This document shows positions 9,995-23,100 of a stretch of DNA of 64,000 nucleotides, in pieces. Each line of letters opens with the position of its first letter. Position 1 is the first letter of the stretch. This DNA is from Serpula lacrymans var. lacrymans S7.9. Its lineage: Eukaryota; Basidiomycota; Agaricomycetes; Boletales; Serpulaceae. The notes beneath the pieces are model-generated. The model had not been told where the DNA came from and did not search any database. It saw nothing but the letters and a program-made list of their open reading frames with translations. Where the stretch lies: contig NW_006763293.1 in the NCBI RefSeq assembly GCF_000218685.1, forward strand, positions 3,035,968-3,099,967, in the 5' to 3' direction. A program made the translations under genes and the position numbers.

Positions 9995-10397
9995 GTGGTG
10001 GACCAGTGGCTCCAGTTTCTTTTTTTTCAGCAGAACATTCATTTACAGTGCGATTATTTTGATTTTTGAATCATTTTATGGACACATATTTTTTTAGAAT
10101 GCCTGACTGACAATAAAGGAACTGTGTTGATACTGATATTGTTTTTTTTCTTTATACTCTTTTTACTGCATCTTCTTATGACATCACAATTTTCTTGCTC
10201 TTTTTCTCTTATTGGACTGTATTTTTATGACTGTACAAACCTGTACCATTACTTACATAGCATTCATTGTTCTATCTCTTTCTTTCCCTTATTTTGACGA
10301 TCTTATCCTGTACCAACTATGCAGGATTTGTCAGCGTACATTCCTTCCTTCATGTTCTTTCTCATTCTTTTTGCGCAGCTATACTGTGCATAGCCTA

Positions 10398-10410
10398 CCT
10401 TTCTTTTCAC
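10398..10410 (+). promoter_or_regulatory. LTR TATA box (TATATAAA)
   Basis: CACTATATAAACCCCTG, conserved at the equivalent place in the solo LTR (about 27092-27105, GCTATATAAACCCCTG). It lies downstream of the U3 ORF and about 560 bp before the LTR end, the expected place for the retroelement promoter. Confidence 0.6.
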
Positions 10411-10963
10411 TATATAAACCCCTGTATATTACCTTGTAAAACAACAAAGCACTCGATTCCAGACTTTTTCTCTAATCTTAAGTCCACTTCTTACTGCTAC
10501 TTGTGATCCAGTGTGGTCACAACACTTCCCACTGCTACTACTGTTAACTGCTGTCATTGTTACTCATCACTTTTAAAGTCTTTATCATCCCTTTCGATTA
10601 GAGTCCTTCTGAGCACTACAGTTTGTGCGTCAGGAGCCTGCTATCACTGGGAACCTCGTCACCTCTTCATCCTTGTCATTCTCAAACCTACCTTGTGCTA
10701 CGATTAGCAAAGTAGTGCTCATCTATACTCATCACTAAGCCCCTATCATCTATAAATTCAACTATCCCTCCTCCTCAAAACCCACACCCATACATCTCTG
10801 GGTTTTACTTTGAAGGATCTTCATACATACCACCCCACGAACAACCAGAGCACCCACTGTTCTAGGAGGCAAAGCCCATAAACAAGTTCCGTGGAATCTG
10901 GGAGGATTGTTTGTTAGTTTGTTTTTGTGTGTGGTTTTCTAACAACAGTTCTCATCATCGACA

Positions 10964-10983
10964 ATTGGAGCCCACCGCGAGGG
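10964..10983 (+). other. gypsy-3 primer-binding-site candidate
   Basis: Immediately after the LTR: ATTGGAGCCCACCGCGAGG. The TGG start (complement of CCA) followed by GC-rich sequence is the usual form of a tRNA primer site; the cognate tRNA was not identified. Confidence 0.5.
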
Positions 10984-11158
10984 GTGGTTTCCTTCAAGCT
11001 AAATACCAACCATTTCATCGCCATCACTGTCTAATTTATCATCTACACCTTCTATCTCACCCACTGCTTTATCTGTCCCATCCCTCTCTTCCAGTAACTC
11101 AATTTCTGTACCAGCTTCTACTCAGCAAGCTTCGCGTTTACCCTCTATATTTTTCACT

Positions 11159-14117
11159 ATGAATCAACATACTACTCTCTCAGTCATCATGATGCCAATT
11201 CCTGGCACTCGTTATGCTCCTAAGAAGTTCAAGGGAGACTATACTCGTGTCAGGGATTTTGTTCTCCACTATGAACGCATCTGTCATGCAAACAATGTCA
11301 CTGCTGACGATGAAAAATGCTCAAGCATTCTCCAATACTGCTCCACATATGTTTGAGAAATCATTGAAGGAATGAAGCATTTCATTACGCCCTCATGGAA
11401 CAGTCTCAAAGACGAAATTCTCCAGTACTTTGATGCTGCAAAAGCAGAAGCCAAATTTAAAGAGCATCATCTCAAACAGTTGGTCGATGCTTCGCACAAG
11501 AAGAAAATGGGCTCTCTGGATGATTTCAAGAGCTACATGAGGAAGTATGTTCGTGTTGGTGGATGGCTTCTTGCCAAATCCAAGATCACCCAGGACGTAT
11601 TCAACCGCTTTTTCTGGAAAGGACTATCCAAAACCCTTTGTCATCGTGTTGAAAACAGACTCCTTCAGAGGAATCCTACCCTTGATCTCTCTCAGCCTTT
11701 CGCTTTTGATGATGTTGTCAAAGCTGTAGAGCATGTCCTTCGCAGAGATTGCTTTGATGATGAAGATTTTGACTCTGATGATTCGGATTCAGACTCGGAT
11801 TCAGAGAACTCTTCCAGTTCTTCAGACAATTCTTCTGACTCTGACAAAGAGGAAGAACCATCTCATTATATCAGGAAAACCACCAAACAGAAGAAAGAGA
11901 AAAAGTGCACCTCTGAGACAGAGAAAGAGAGAAAGTTGTTGAGTCCTTCCAAGTCGAAGAAAACCCTTCACTCTTTAGACGAAGAAGAGCACACTGCTGT
12001 CAAACAGGATGAAGTAGAAACCCTTATCAAGAAGTTGGGTTCTATGACAATTGAAGATCCTAACTATCCTCTGCTCTACTATCGTGCTATCAAACTTGAC
12101 ACTGATGCTCGACTTATACTTCACCCTCCCACTTTCATGAACCAGTCAGCTAGACCATCTCGATCCTCTCAAGGAAGCAGCAACTTACCCACTCAGCCTA
12201 CTGCTCCACCCACTGCCACTCTGCCTACAGCACCTCGTGTTCCCTTCCTTTGCTATGGATGCGGAAAAACTGGTCATGGAGTTAATGAATGTGCAGATAT
12301 GCTTGACTTACTGTCAAAGGGAATCGTCAAGAAGGATGACACTGGTCGCTTTGTCATGTCTGATGGGTCCAGAATCATGCGATCAAGAGAGGAACCCATA
12401 GCAACTGCTGTACATCGCACCATCCCCAAGTCTAACCTCCTCACTACGACTTCTTTCATGTCTATTGCAGAAGTAGCTGACTCTGATTCTGATTCAGATG
12501 AAGAGCACGTCTATGCAGCAGATCATCCAGACAGAGTGTCTAAGGAGAAGCGCAAGCAAGTCTTTGATGGTGTTTACATTCCTCCTAAACCAGATTGGGC
12601 CAAAGCCGTAAAAGGAAAGAAGAAAGAAGAAGAGAAGCCTGTTGCTCCAACCATAGCCCCTGTTCCATCAAAGCCACACATCTTTGATATTGCACAGCCT
12701 ATCTTTGATCTCACTAATGACGATGTAATCATGGAAGATGCTTCCCAAAACACCAAGAAGAATCCCCCTGCCGATAAACAGAAGAAACCACTCAAGACTT
12801 CATCTACACTTTCGCAGAATCTTGACTCCAAAGCCATTATTGATCAAATTCTCAGCACCCCTATCCCTCTATCTATTGGTAATATCATTGGTCTATCAAA
12901 AGAAGTTTCCCAGAATCTCCAAGAAATGATGAAACCCAAGCGTGTTAATTTTGGACTAGACAACAAACCCCAAAGCTTGACAGCTGAATCACTTTTTGCC
13001 ATCACTCATGCCGACCTTATTCGTGTTCCTGTTACCTCTAATGGCGAAACTATTATAGCTATTGTTGATTCAGGGTTTGCTCTCAATATAGTCAGCCGCA
13101 CTATTTGGGAAAATCTCATTCGCCTTCCCATGGATACTAGTATTCAACCTGTAGTCAAAGATGCCAATGGAGGATTTGGTAGACTTGATGGTCTAGTCAA
13201 CAATGTGGCTTTATACTGCGGAGAAGTCAAAACTTATGCCAATATCTTTGTTGGGAAAGACACTGGATACGATCTACTTCTTGGACGACCATGGACGCAT
13301 GGGAACTATTACAGCATTGAAGAAAGATTTAATGGCACTTATCTTGTCTTCAGAAAGGATGGCAAAATTGAAAACCCAGCCCTTGAAGTCAAGGTATCAT
13401 CAGATCATCGTCCTATTCACTATGTCAAACCAGTATCTGGAGTATCTGATACAGTATCCAGCTTCTTAGTCACGGACTATGACTTCAATGGAGAAGATCT
13501 AGATGGAAATACCGATGAATGGGAAACTGCTGCTGAAAGTGTCACCCCAGAAGAAGAAACTGTGCCTGTTCCAGATAATTCCCCAATTGGTTCAATCGAA
13601 AATTCTAGCACTCTCAGAGCACTGGAAGACCTGGAAACTCGTCTAGAAGAAAATATTGAAGCCTCCATCCCTATCCCCAATGCCAGCACCTTCAAAACAT
13701 TCTTTGACTATATTCGCTCAATCAGGGAAGATGAAAGGTCTGCTATTTTTGGTCTACTGAACAACCTTCAATATCGTCACAACATGAGCTCACTCTCAAT
13801 AACTTCAGACTATGTCATGAGAGGACACCATGGCTTCAATGAAAACCACAACCTTTATGCTGATTATGTCCTACTTCATGCTCATTTGCAATTTGACCAG
13901 AATCATGGACCTGGAAGAGCACAATCTATTATCAGTCGCTCAGGAACTGCACATATTCGCTTTTTTCCTCAAACAGAATCATTTCCAATTCTTACTGATG
14001 AAGATATAAATGGACCTCCATCACGTGATATGGCCTTATCTGCACCATATCTCGCCCAATCCTTATCCAATCGTCCTGTAACTTCTACCATTGTCTTCTA
14101 CGGCCTAAATAACCCTA
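11159..14117 (+). pseudogene. gypsy-3 gag-protease ORF (one premature stop; 3' truncated)
   Basis: One long frame with a single TGA at 11354-11356 (context YV-stop-EIIEG, where CGA/Arg would fit). It encodes gag (the start MNQHTTLSVI, then a retrotransposon-gag-like helical region), an acidic Ser/Asp stretch (about 11750-11840), a CCHC-type knuckle CYGCGKTGHGVNEC (about 12250-12291), and an aspartic protease with the DSG active site in IVDSGFALNIVS (about 13057-13092) and a downstream LLLGRPW. The frame continues to a stop at 14242, but from about 14118 the sequence is copia-2. Reverse transcriptase, RNase H and integrase of gypsy-3 are absent. The upstream LTR at 9141-10963 belongs to it. 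Confidence 0.88.
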
Positions 14118-14841
14118 GGAGAGGTATCAGAGCGGTTGAATTTGAGCTTGATCTTTCTGTGAGCCTTCATCATCATTTGATCACCTTTTGGCCCCCTATT
14201 CCATATTTCCACATCCTGTGCTTGGATCTTGGCCCTATTTGAGCCATCTACTACCCTATACTATCGCACTCTAAACCCTCAATTTGGGGGCAATCCATCC
14301 ATCTTATCTGTCTCTGCATCAATTTCGACTTTTTACCCTATTTTTCGCTTTTTGGCATATCTGGTGTGTGCATAAAGCTCCAATCTTCTCTACTCTGTCC
14401 ATTATCAGATAGAACAAGCCTATAGACTGTGAAGCTTGCCTGCATTGCCTCAGTTTGCTGTTGCCTAGAGCCTCTCTCAGTCTGCGGTGTTTGGGGAGCT
14501 TAAGTCACTTTGTTGACTCATATACAAGCCCTATTAACCAACACTGTCTCGAGGCGATTTTTCTGTTAATATCAGCATGGAATTGAAAGGGGAACACAGG
14601 CATAACCCTGTAGCAGCACTAGGAAGCCTTAGCACCCTCCTGGATCGCTTTTGGACGCTTTTTGGACCCTATTTGGACCTATCCTTGCGCTTTCTGACCC
14701 TCTCCATATCCTCTCTCTACCACCTCACCATCTTATCTGCTCGCCTCCTACTGCTTCCCATTGACTTTGCCACTATTCCATTGCCTATAGCCATATCCTA
14801 CATCATTTATCATTGCTCTATCGTCTTATACAACACCCATC
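14118..14841 (+). mobile_element. copia-2 5' untranslated leader with primer binding site
   Basis: Sequence AGGTATCAGAGCGG at about 14124-14137 matches the initiator-tRNA half-type primer site (GGTATCAGAGC) of many copia elements. It should directly follow the 5' LTR, but here it follows gypsy-3 coding sequence, so the 5' LTR has been lost at or very near its boundary. The ~700-bp leader to the ATG at 14842 has no convincing gene. Confidence 0.7.
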
Positions 14842-17800
14842 ATGTCTGACTCTGATCCCAAGTTCCATCCCTTGTCTGGCACTAACTACCCCCAGTGGAG
14901 TGGTGAAATGCAAGCTTGGTTGATGACCAAGGGACTGTGGAGGCTCGTCTCTGGCGCTGAAAAGTGTCCTGGGACTGACGCTGAAGCAATAGAGAAATGG
15001 GAGTTGAGAGCTGAAAAGGCTGCTGGTGCATTATACCTCAATGTCACCAAAGAGCAGCGCATCCATCTTGATGGCATCATTGATGATCCTGTCAAGATCT
15101 GGGAGAAACTGGCCATTGTGCACGTCTCTAAGAAGCCTGGGACAAGATCTAACACCTATGACGACTTCTTCTCTATCAGAAAGAAGGAGGACGAGTCCCT
15201 GCAGTCTCTCATGACCAGGATTGACGAAGGCATGCATCAGATTCAAAATTTTTGTCCTACTGGCTTCTCATTGTCTGAATTGGACGATGAATTGACATGC
15301 ATGGCCATGATTAGGGCGCTTCCTGATCAATATGCCCACTTCACTTCATCTCTACTGCTTCTGGGCACCTTGGATAAGACTCAGCTCAGGGATGCTTTCC
15401 TTGCTGAAGAGGTCAATCGCCGTCGTCGTGCTGAAGTCGATTCTGCCTTGCATTCTTCGTCTACCACTGCCAATAGCACCTGTACCCATCCTAACTGCCA
15501 TCATTGCAACCAATCCACCACCTCTACTCGCATTCAGTGTGATTTCTGTGGTTTACTTGGTCATACCCAGGATAAATGCCACAGATATGTTATTAGTCGC
15601 CAACAGGCAGTGGAGGGTGCTAAGAATCGCTACAAGTGTGGAAATAAGACTCAGGCAGGCTCCAGCAACTCTCAGAATACCTCTCAGCAGCCCAAATCTT
15701 CGCCCAACAATGCCAATTCATCTACTGTGGTCACTGAATCAGCTGGAAATGCAAGTCTTCGTTCTATTCACCCCTCTGATCCTCATTGCCCTCTCCAACT
15801 TGATGCTGATGTTGATTGGAATGCAGACACAGGTGCCACTTCTCATATGACACCTCATCGTCATTGGGTGCACCACTATACCCCATATTGTGTGCCAATC
15901 AAGCTGGCTGATCACACTGTTGTCTATTCAGCTGGTGTTGGTACTGTGGTGTTTAATCCTGTGATGAATGGCAAAGTGGCTAGGGCTGTGGAATTCTCTA
16001 GAGTGCTCCATGTACCAGATCTTCGAAATAATCTCCTCTCAGTCTTGTATTTAACTCGTCAAAGTGGTTTCAATATCACTATTTCGTCTTATTCTATGTC
16101 CTTTATGCGTGACAACACTCTCTTGTTCACTGCAACTATCAATGACAACAATGCAGTATTCCTTGATGGATCTACTGCTGCTTGTGTTGAACTGGGACAT
16201 TTTACTGCAACTATACCACTTGATTTGATGCTCTGGCATCGCAGATTGGCTCACCACCATCATGCTGATGTCAAGAGACTGATACAGAGAGATCTGGTCA
16301 CTGGGCTTACACTGGAATCCAAGGCTGCTCCTGATCCTGTCTGTGAACCGTGCTTGTCTGGCAAGATGCATGCCAATCCATTCCCCTCATCTGATACTCG
16401 CTCTGCTCATCCTTTGGACCTCATCCATTCTGATGTACACCAAGTCTCTTCCCCCACATTCTCTGGTTATCGCTACTGGGTCACCTTCATTGATGATCAC
16501 AGTCAATTCCGTGTCGTTGTGCCTCTCAAGGCCAAGTCAGATGTCTTTGATGCTTTCAAGAGATTCAAGGCTTATGCTGAGACTCAATTAGAGCGCAAAA
16601 TCAAGGCTCTGCGCGATGACAAAGCGGGAGAGTACATGTCCAAGGAATTTGAGCAATTCACAGATGACCATGGGATTGTCAGACAGCATACCACCAGGAA
16701 TCGTCCTCAGCAGAATGGTGTGGCAGAGCGAGCAAACAGACTTCTGACTGAGCGTATCACTGCCATGTTATCAGAGTCTGCATTGCCTAACAGCTTCTGG
16801 GGTGAATGTCTGTCCGCTTTGGTGCATGTCTGGAACAGGTGTCCCACTGATGCAGTGGCCCATGCCACTCCATTTGAGTTGTGGTATGGATGCAAGCCTG
16901 ACATGTCTCACCTTCGCGTTTGGGGCTGCACTGCCTATGTGCATGTGCAAAAGGACAAAAGAGGCGTCTTTGGCTCTCATATGGAGAAATGTGTGTTCAT
17001 TGGTTACCCTGAGGGGTACAAGGGATGGAAATTCTACAATCCTACCACCAAGCGCATTGTTATCTCCAAGAGAGCTGATTTTGATGAGCGCTACTTCCCT
17101 GGCTTGAAGAGGTCTTCTGACAATGTCCCACCTCCACCTCCCACTCCACCTTCACTATCCATGCCATTGGGCCTGATTGAGGATGTCCCTGCACCAGGTC
17201 CAGGGGGAGATATGGGCCCACCAGCTGCGCTTCAGCAGCCTCAGCCATTGCCTGACAATGGGCCTCATTTGGACCTTGATGCAAAACCACCTGTGAATCA
17301 ACCTCCTGAGCTTCCAAATCACCCTCCTCATCGCTCACCTTCTCCTGACTTGCCTATTGCACTGAGGCGCCCTGTAAGGGCTAGGAGACCACCTAGACCA
17401 TGGTGGCTTCAACACAGACAACCTACTCCTGCCATTGAGAGTGATGACAGTGATTCTGAGGCAGTTGATGATGAAGTGGCACACTTTGGAGACTCTGCTG
17501 AGCCTAGGTCATTTGCAGATGCAATGAAGCGTCCTGATGCAGATAAATGGAGAGAGGCAGCCATGGAAGAGCTTCAAGCTCATGAGCGCAATGGTACTTG
17601 GTCACTAGTGGAACTACCTCCTGGAGTCAAGGCTATTGGTGGCAAGTGGGTCTTCAAGATCAAGCGCAACTCAGATGGCACTGTTGAGCGCTACAAGGCC
17701 AGATATGTGGCCAAAGGTTATAACCAGCGCCCTGGCTTTGATTTCCTCGAAATATTTGCACCTACTGTCCGCATATCATCCATCAGAGTTGTCCTTGCCA

Positions 17801-19074
17801 TTGCAGCCATCCACAACCTCCATTTGCGCTCCATTGATATTTCACATGCATTCCTGAATGGAGTCATGGATGTCAAGGTCTACATGCATCAGCCAGAGGG
17901 ATTCCATCAGGGCCCTTGCAATCTTGTTTGCCAGCTGGACAAGGCCATCTATGGGACCAAGTAGGGAGGCAGAATGTGGAACCAGAAGATGCACACTGTG
18001 CTTGAAAAGCTCGGATTCAAGCGTACTTATTCAGACTCTGCCATCTATGTCTTTAACAGAGCTGATGTGCGCATTATCCTGCCTGTCTTTGTTGATGACA
18101 TGACACTGGCATCCACTTCTACTTCTGCACTTAACCAAGCTGTCAAGGACCTCTCCCTGCACTTTAAGCTTCGTGATCTTGGCCCTACTTCTTACCTACT
18201 TGGCATTTCCATCACTAGAGACTTAAGCAATCGCACCATCTCCCTCTCCCAACATCAGTACACTCTGGACATTCTGGAGCGCTTTGGCATGAAGGACTGC
18301 AAGCCTGTGTCCACTCCCATGGATCCTGGTTTGCGCCTCACCAAGGACATGTCTCCCAAAACATCCAGTGATGCTACTTTGATGAAGGACATTCCCTACC
18401 TTGCTGCTGTTGGTGCTCTGATGTATCTGGCCACTACCACTTGTCCTGACATTGCCTACACTGTTGGAGTCCTTGCCAGATATAACTCTAATCCTGGTCT
18501 TACTCACTGGAGTGCTGTCAAGCACTTGTTCCGCTACTTGCAAGGCACCCTTGATCATTCCCTTGTCCTTGGTCCTGATCCCAATTCCACTGAACTCTTC
18601 ACCACTTTCTCTGATGCTGATCATGGTGGTGACAAGGACTCTGGTCGTTCTACTGGTGCCTATATTGTCAAGATGGGATCTGGTGCTGTCTCCTGGAGCT
18701 CCAAGCTTCAGAACATTGTTGCTTTATCCACCACTGAAGCAGAATACATTGCTGCTGTTGAGGCTGGCAAAGAGATCTGCTGGATGCGAAATTTGTTGAA
18801 GGAAATGGGCTATCCTATCACCTCTCCTTCCACCCTTCATATTGACAACCAATCTGCCATCTCTGTATCCAAGAACCTTGAGCACCATGGTCAGATGAAA
18901 CACCTTGATCTGTGATGGCATTGGTTGAGAGATGTTGTTGACTCTGGGCAGATTGCTCCTACCTTTGTTCCCACTGCTGAGATGCCTGCAGACTTGTTGA
19001 CCAAGGCTCTTGCCAAGCCTAAAGTGGAAGTGTTCAGGAAGATGATGGGACTTATTAGATCAGGGGGGAGCTGA
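14842..19074 (+). pseudogene. copia-2 gag-pol polyprotein, near-intact (two in-frame stops)
   Basis: A single frame of 1,411 codons, interrupted only by TAG at 17962-17964 (YGTK-stop-GGRMW, where Gln fits) and TGA at 18913-18915 (HLDL-stop-WHW, where Arg/CGA fits); the natural stop is TGA at 19072-19074. In order it has a UBN2-type gag (residues ~1-230), a CCHC knuckle CDFCGLLGHTQDKCH, a protease DTGATSH (~res 331), the integrase zinc motif H-x-H...CEPC and the catalytic core (HSDVH, RQHTTRNRPQQNGVAER), an RT with intact FVDDM (~18083-18100), and RNase H with STTEAEYIA. It is the youngest-looking autonomous element in the window. Confidence 0.93.
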
Positions 19075-19103
19075 TGCTTGGGAGGTGCAGCATCAGGGGG
19101 GAG

Positions 19104-19424
19104 TGTTAGTTTTGGTGATTCTGCACCTTTGTGCTACCTATATATTTTCATTCCTTTCTCTATCTATTCTTCTATCATTCACTATTGATTGTGTTCTCTA
19201 TTATTTCGCCTTTGTGGCTGCTTTGTTTACCTTTGTTTACAAAACTTCGGACAGTACTGCAGAGTCCAATGCTTCCTATTCTCTAGTTACTCACATTGGA
19301 CTCTAGGTACTGTAAACCTGTTATACTCTCTAATAATAAAGTTACTCACATTGGACTCTAGTTCCAGTCCTTGATTGCTCTCAGCAAGTGGCTAGACACT
19401 TCCTTCAAGCTTTGTTCTTAATAG
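19104..19424 (+). repeat. copia-2 3' LTR
   Basis: Preceded by a polypurine tract (CAGGGGGGAG at 19094-19103) and starting TGTTAG. It matches the solo LTR at 2356-2679 (reverse) almost to its end and then joins gypsy-1-type sequence at 19425; only the last few bases (AACA) are replaced. It contains AATAAAG near 19330. Confidence 0.9.
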
Positions 19425-20143
19425 GGGGTTGCTACAGGGGGGTTTGCCTGTTTCTCGGCGAGTTGCGTGGTCAACGCCAGGATTTGCTGCTGCATGCTAT
19501 GCAACAGGGCGTTGGCACCTTGGGGTTGCGACAACATGTCAACTTGTTCTCTTTGGTAAGGTACAAAAAAGGTAACTGGGGGTCCCCACTTGCTATCTGC
19601 GGATCAATCTCTTCCCTGCTGAGTATCGGATCTCAATCTTCGACTACCCACACTATAGTATTTGAAAAGGTATATAAAAAGTAAATGTGATAAACCCTGG
19701 TCCGAACGGTTGTCAGGGGGTGGTCCGCTTGTTAAGCTGTCAACCCTTCTCCAGACTGGCAGAGGCAAGAAGTTATGTATTCTAAATCTAATCAACAGTG
19801 GTTCCACACCAACTGCTGAGCTATAGTACTCCCCTTAACGCTGGGGGCCGCGTATCACAGGTTTTGGGTTCTTCCCCCAAAGCACTACAAGGCCGTTGCT
19901 AGGAGCGCACCTATCTGCTATACGGGATATTCCTAACCACTAACCAATCTCCTTCACCCTGGAGTCCGGGTGCCCAATGGGACTTTTTGCACAAATGTGC
20001 GAGAGAGTAGTAAGAGTGAGTCCTAATGAGGAGTTTTGAACAAAGGGGAAATGTCGCGTGGCACCATGTGTGAACAATAAAGTACAAGGTTCAAGCGGAG
20101 AATGAAAAAGGAGGAACAGTCCGAAAATTGTGTTATTGTAACA
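19425..20143 (-). mobile_element. gypsy-1 family fragment (part LTR, leader, gag start), reversed
   Basis: Read on the minus strand, 20143 onward is the LTR start TGTTACAATAACAC, an internally shortened LTR, then the leader and the first gag codons. It corresponds to 36212-36300 and then about 30777-31395 of gypsy-1. It sits inside the integrase of gypsy-2 on one side and against the copia-2 LTR on the other. Confidence 0.85.
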
Positions 20144-23100
20144 GTGGAGTTGTTTCATCTGTTCCCCAAACTCGGCTGCTAATGCGAATTGAGGGGATGA
20201 CGCAATGGTGCTGTTCATTCGTGGGTGCAGACCATAGTTTAAAAAGAAAGGTGATTGATTTGTCACAGTGTGGAGATGATTGTTGTATGTGAATTTGGCA
20301 ATGGAAAGCCAATCTGCCCAATCATCCTGTCTGTGATTTACGGAAACAAGGAGGTAGTGCTTGAGATCCTGATTGATCCGTTCAGATTGCCCATCCGTTT
20401 GAGGGTAATAACCTGTAGAAAGGCCTTGTGTTATCCCCATCAAATCATAAAAGTCTTTAGTAAACCGTGACATAAATTGAGGACCTCGATCAGAGATAAT
20501 TTTCTCAGGGATTCTGTGGAGTTGTATTATGTTGTCTCTGAGTTGATGGGCATAACTGGCAGAGTCGAGGGTGATGAAAGTGGGGACAAAATGGGCCATC
20601 TTGCTAAATTGGTCTACAAAGACCTGAACGGCGGTGTAGTTTTTAGACTCGGGTAAAACACCTATAAGGTTGGTGGTGATAACTTGCCAGGGTCAATCAG
20701 GTATTGGGTTCAGATGAAGAGGGGCATTAGGCTTTGTCTGATGTGCTTTGGTTCTTTGACAACTCTTGCACCCTCGTACATATTGTCCGATATCTGTGCA
20801 AAGACTTGGCCATCAGAGTTCTTGGTTCACTTGTTTAAACATTGTTCTCTCTCATGGGTGTCCAGCAAGAGCTTCATTATGATGATCCTTCAATATTCAC
20901 GCACGTAGTTCATGGTTTAGAGGGATGTAGATGCAGTCAGCTAATGAGATTGGGTAGGAACTCATTGCGGACTCTCTTTTGATCTAGATGATCCTATCCT
21001 TCACCTTCTAGGTATCCAACTTCTCTTTCAAATTCTTTCTTACTGTGTCATCTTGTTTCTGGAAGTTTCTGCGTATATCTGGTAGGTATCCTTTGTTGGT
21101 GTCAAGTACTTCAAAATGTATGTCCGGGAGGAGTGTTTGGTTTTTGTTATCATTTGTGCCTCTAGGGTAGTTAACTTGTCTGCTTAACAGATCAGCCTTA
21201 GTGTTTGACCTCCCTTGACATGCTCCATCTTGAAATTATAATCTGCAAGCTGAGAGGACCATTAAGCTTGACATCAGTTGTATTTCTGAGGTTAGCAGAA
21301 GTAAAGGAGGTTCTGTTGATCCGTGAAGATAGTGAAGGGGTGTTTTGATCCCACAAGGTGATGTCAACATTCATCTAGTGCAGTCATGACCCAAGCATCT
21401 TTTTATTGTAGATTTCATAATTTTGTTTGGCGGGGGTAACGGCTTTCAAAAGGAATGCTATGGGTCTGAACTTATCGTTCTGTTTTTGGGACAGGACGGC
21501 TCCTACAGCAAAGTCAGAGGTGTTGGTTTCTAGTTTAAATGGGTTGTTGTTGTTTGATATGGCAAGGGTGGGGTCAGTAGTGAGTGTTCTCTTCCAAAAA
21601 ATGTATCTTGTCCATCCTTCCAGGTCCAGTCAACATTTACAGTGAGTACAGTGAGCAGCTTTGTGATTTTCCCGTAGTCTTTGACAAATTGCCAATAAAA
21701 GTTGGAGAATCCTAGGAATGGTTGGAGTTCTCTTTTGTTCTTTGGTGCTGGAAAATCGGCAACTGCTGTGACTTTTAACAGATCCATACAGATAGTGTCT
21801 TTGGAAATGATCATGCCTAGGTATTTGACTTCCTGTTTCTTGAATTTGCATTTTTCTGGTTTGAGATACAACTGGTTTTGCTGCAGAATAAAAAGGACTT
21901 TGGTGACTATTCAGCGATGTTCCTCAAGTGTCTCTGTGAAGATCATGATATTGTCTAGGTATACAATAACTTTTCCTTCCATGATTAATTCTCTGAGGAG
22001 GTGGTCCATCATTGTTTAGAAGGTTGAATAGTCTTGGACAGAGTGTAGCAAACCATTTTTCTTCTTGATAAAAAAGAATGGGGATGTGTAGGGTGAATTG
22101 GATACTCGGATTTGTCCACTCTTCGGATTCTCATTGAGGGATTCATCTAGATGGTGTTGTTCATCTCGGCTAAAAGGGTATATTTTGCAGTCAAGACCAT
22201 TAGCCTCGGGTACTAATTCAATGGCATGGTCCCAAGGGCATTTTTGGGGAAGTTTGTTGAATGATTTTTTGGTAAAAACAGGTTTAAATTCATGGTAGAC
22301 TGGGGGAACAATGTCTTAGAAGGTGAGTTTTGACTTTGTTTTTTTAGAGGACTCCGCTATCTGTTGGCTTTTAGTGGCAAAGGTGTTCAACTCCAATTGT
22401 GTTATCTCCATAATTTGTGTTTCAAGATTGACTACTAAGATTTTATCCCCTTCTTCAGGATAATACTCCAAATTATTGGTAGGGAAAGTAATTATGTTGG
22501 CCCACAAATCAATTGAAGGATTGGTAAGTATTAACCAGTCGTGTCCCAGCAGTATGCATGGCAACAGTAGTGATGCCACAATGACATCCATTAAATGTTC
22601 CTTCCCTTTCACATTGATATGGAGGGTGGCATAGCGCATTATTTTCTAGGATCAACCATAGAGGGACAGGGAGCAGTGTGGTGGTGAGGGTATACTTGTC
22701 AATTAGGTTTTGGTCAATAACTGAGTTGGTGCAGCCAGAGTCGATAAGGGTAGGTACGGTGAATGTTTGTCTGTTGTCTGTGGTAGTAACTTGAGAAATA
22801 ACATGGAGGCTGCATTTTGGTATAGGTCTGTGCGGAGAGGTATAAGCATGGATATGTTCTACAATATTCTCTTCATCATGATTCTTTAGCATCTGTATCG
22901 CTTGCAGGGTGATATGCTTGTAGTGGTCTTTATGCGCCCAATTTTGTAGTAGAGCCCTTGCTCTTTCTGGTTTCTAGTTTTTGATTTGTCTGGCCAACCA
23001 TTCCAGTGAATGTGGCTTTGTGTAGTTTCCAGTTACCACACGTAGATGTTGATCAACTTGATTCATTGCAGTCATTGGTAGTGTACAAGAGTTAGATAGA

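Larger units (their letters stand above)
9141..10963 (+). repeat. gypsy-3 5' LTR (1,823 bp), copy A
   Basis: Boundaries come from alignment with the solo copy at 25830-27645: both start TGTCATGCACCAAA and end ...CTCATCATCGACA. It contains a U3 reading frame (9257/9452-9994), an AATAAA-type signal just after it (about 10107-10113), and a TATATAAA promoter element (about 10400). It is followed by a primer-binding-site-like sequence and a gag ORF, so it is the 5' LTR of gypsy-3. Its size is far above the 300-700 bp of most fungal LTRs. Confidence 0.9.

Noticed and set aside
19104..19306. Hydrophobic 60-70-residue ORFs in the copia-2 LTR copies (also 2409-2679)
   Set aside because: Two LTR copies share them because the DNA is nearly identical; there is no start context, and pyrimidine-rich LTR sequence gives hydrophobic frames by composition.
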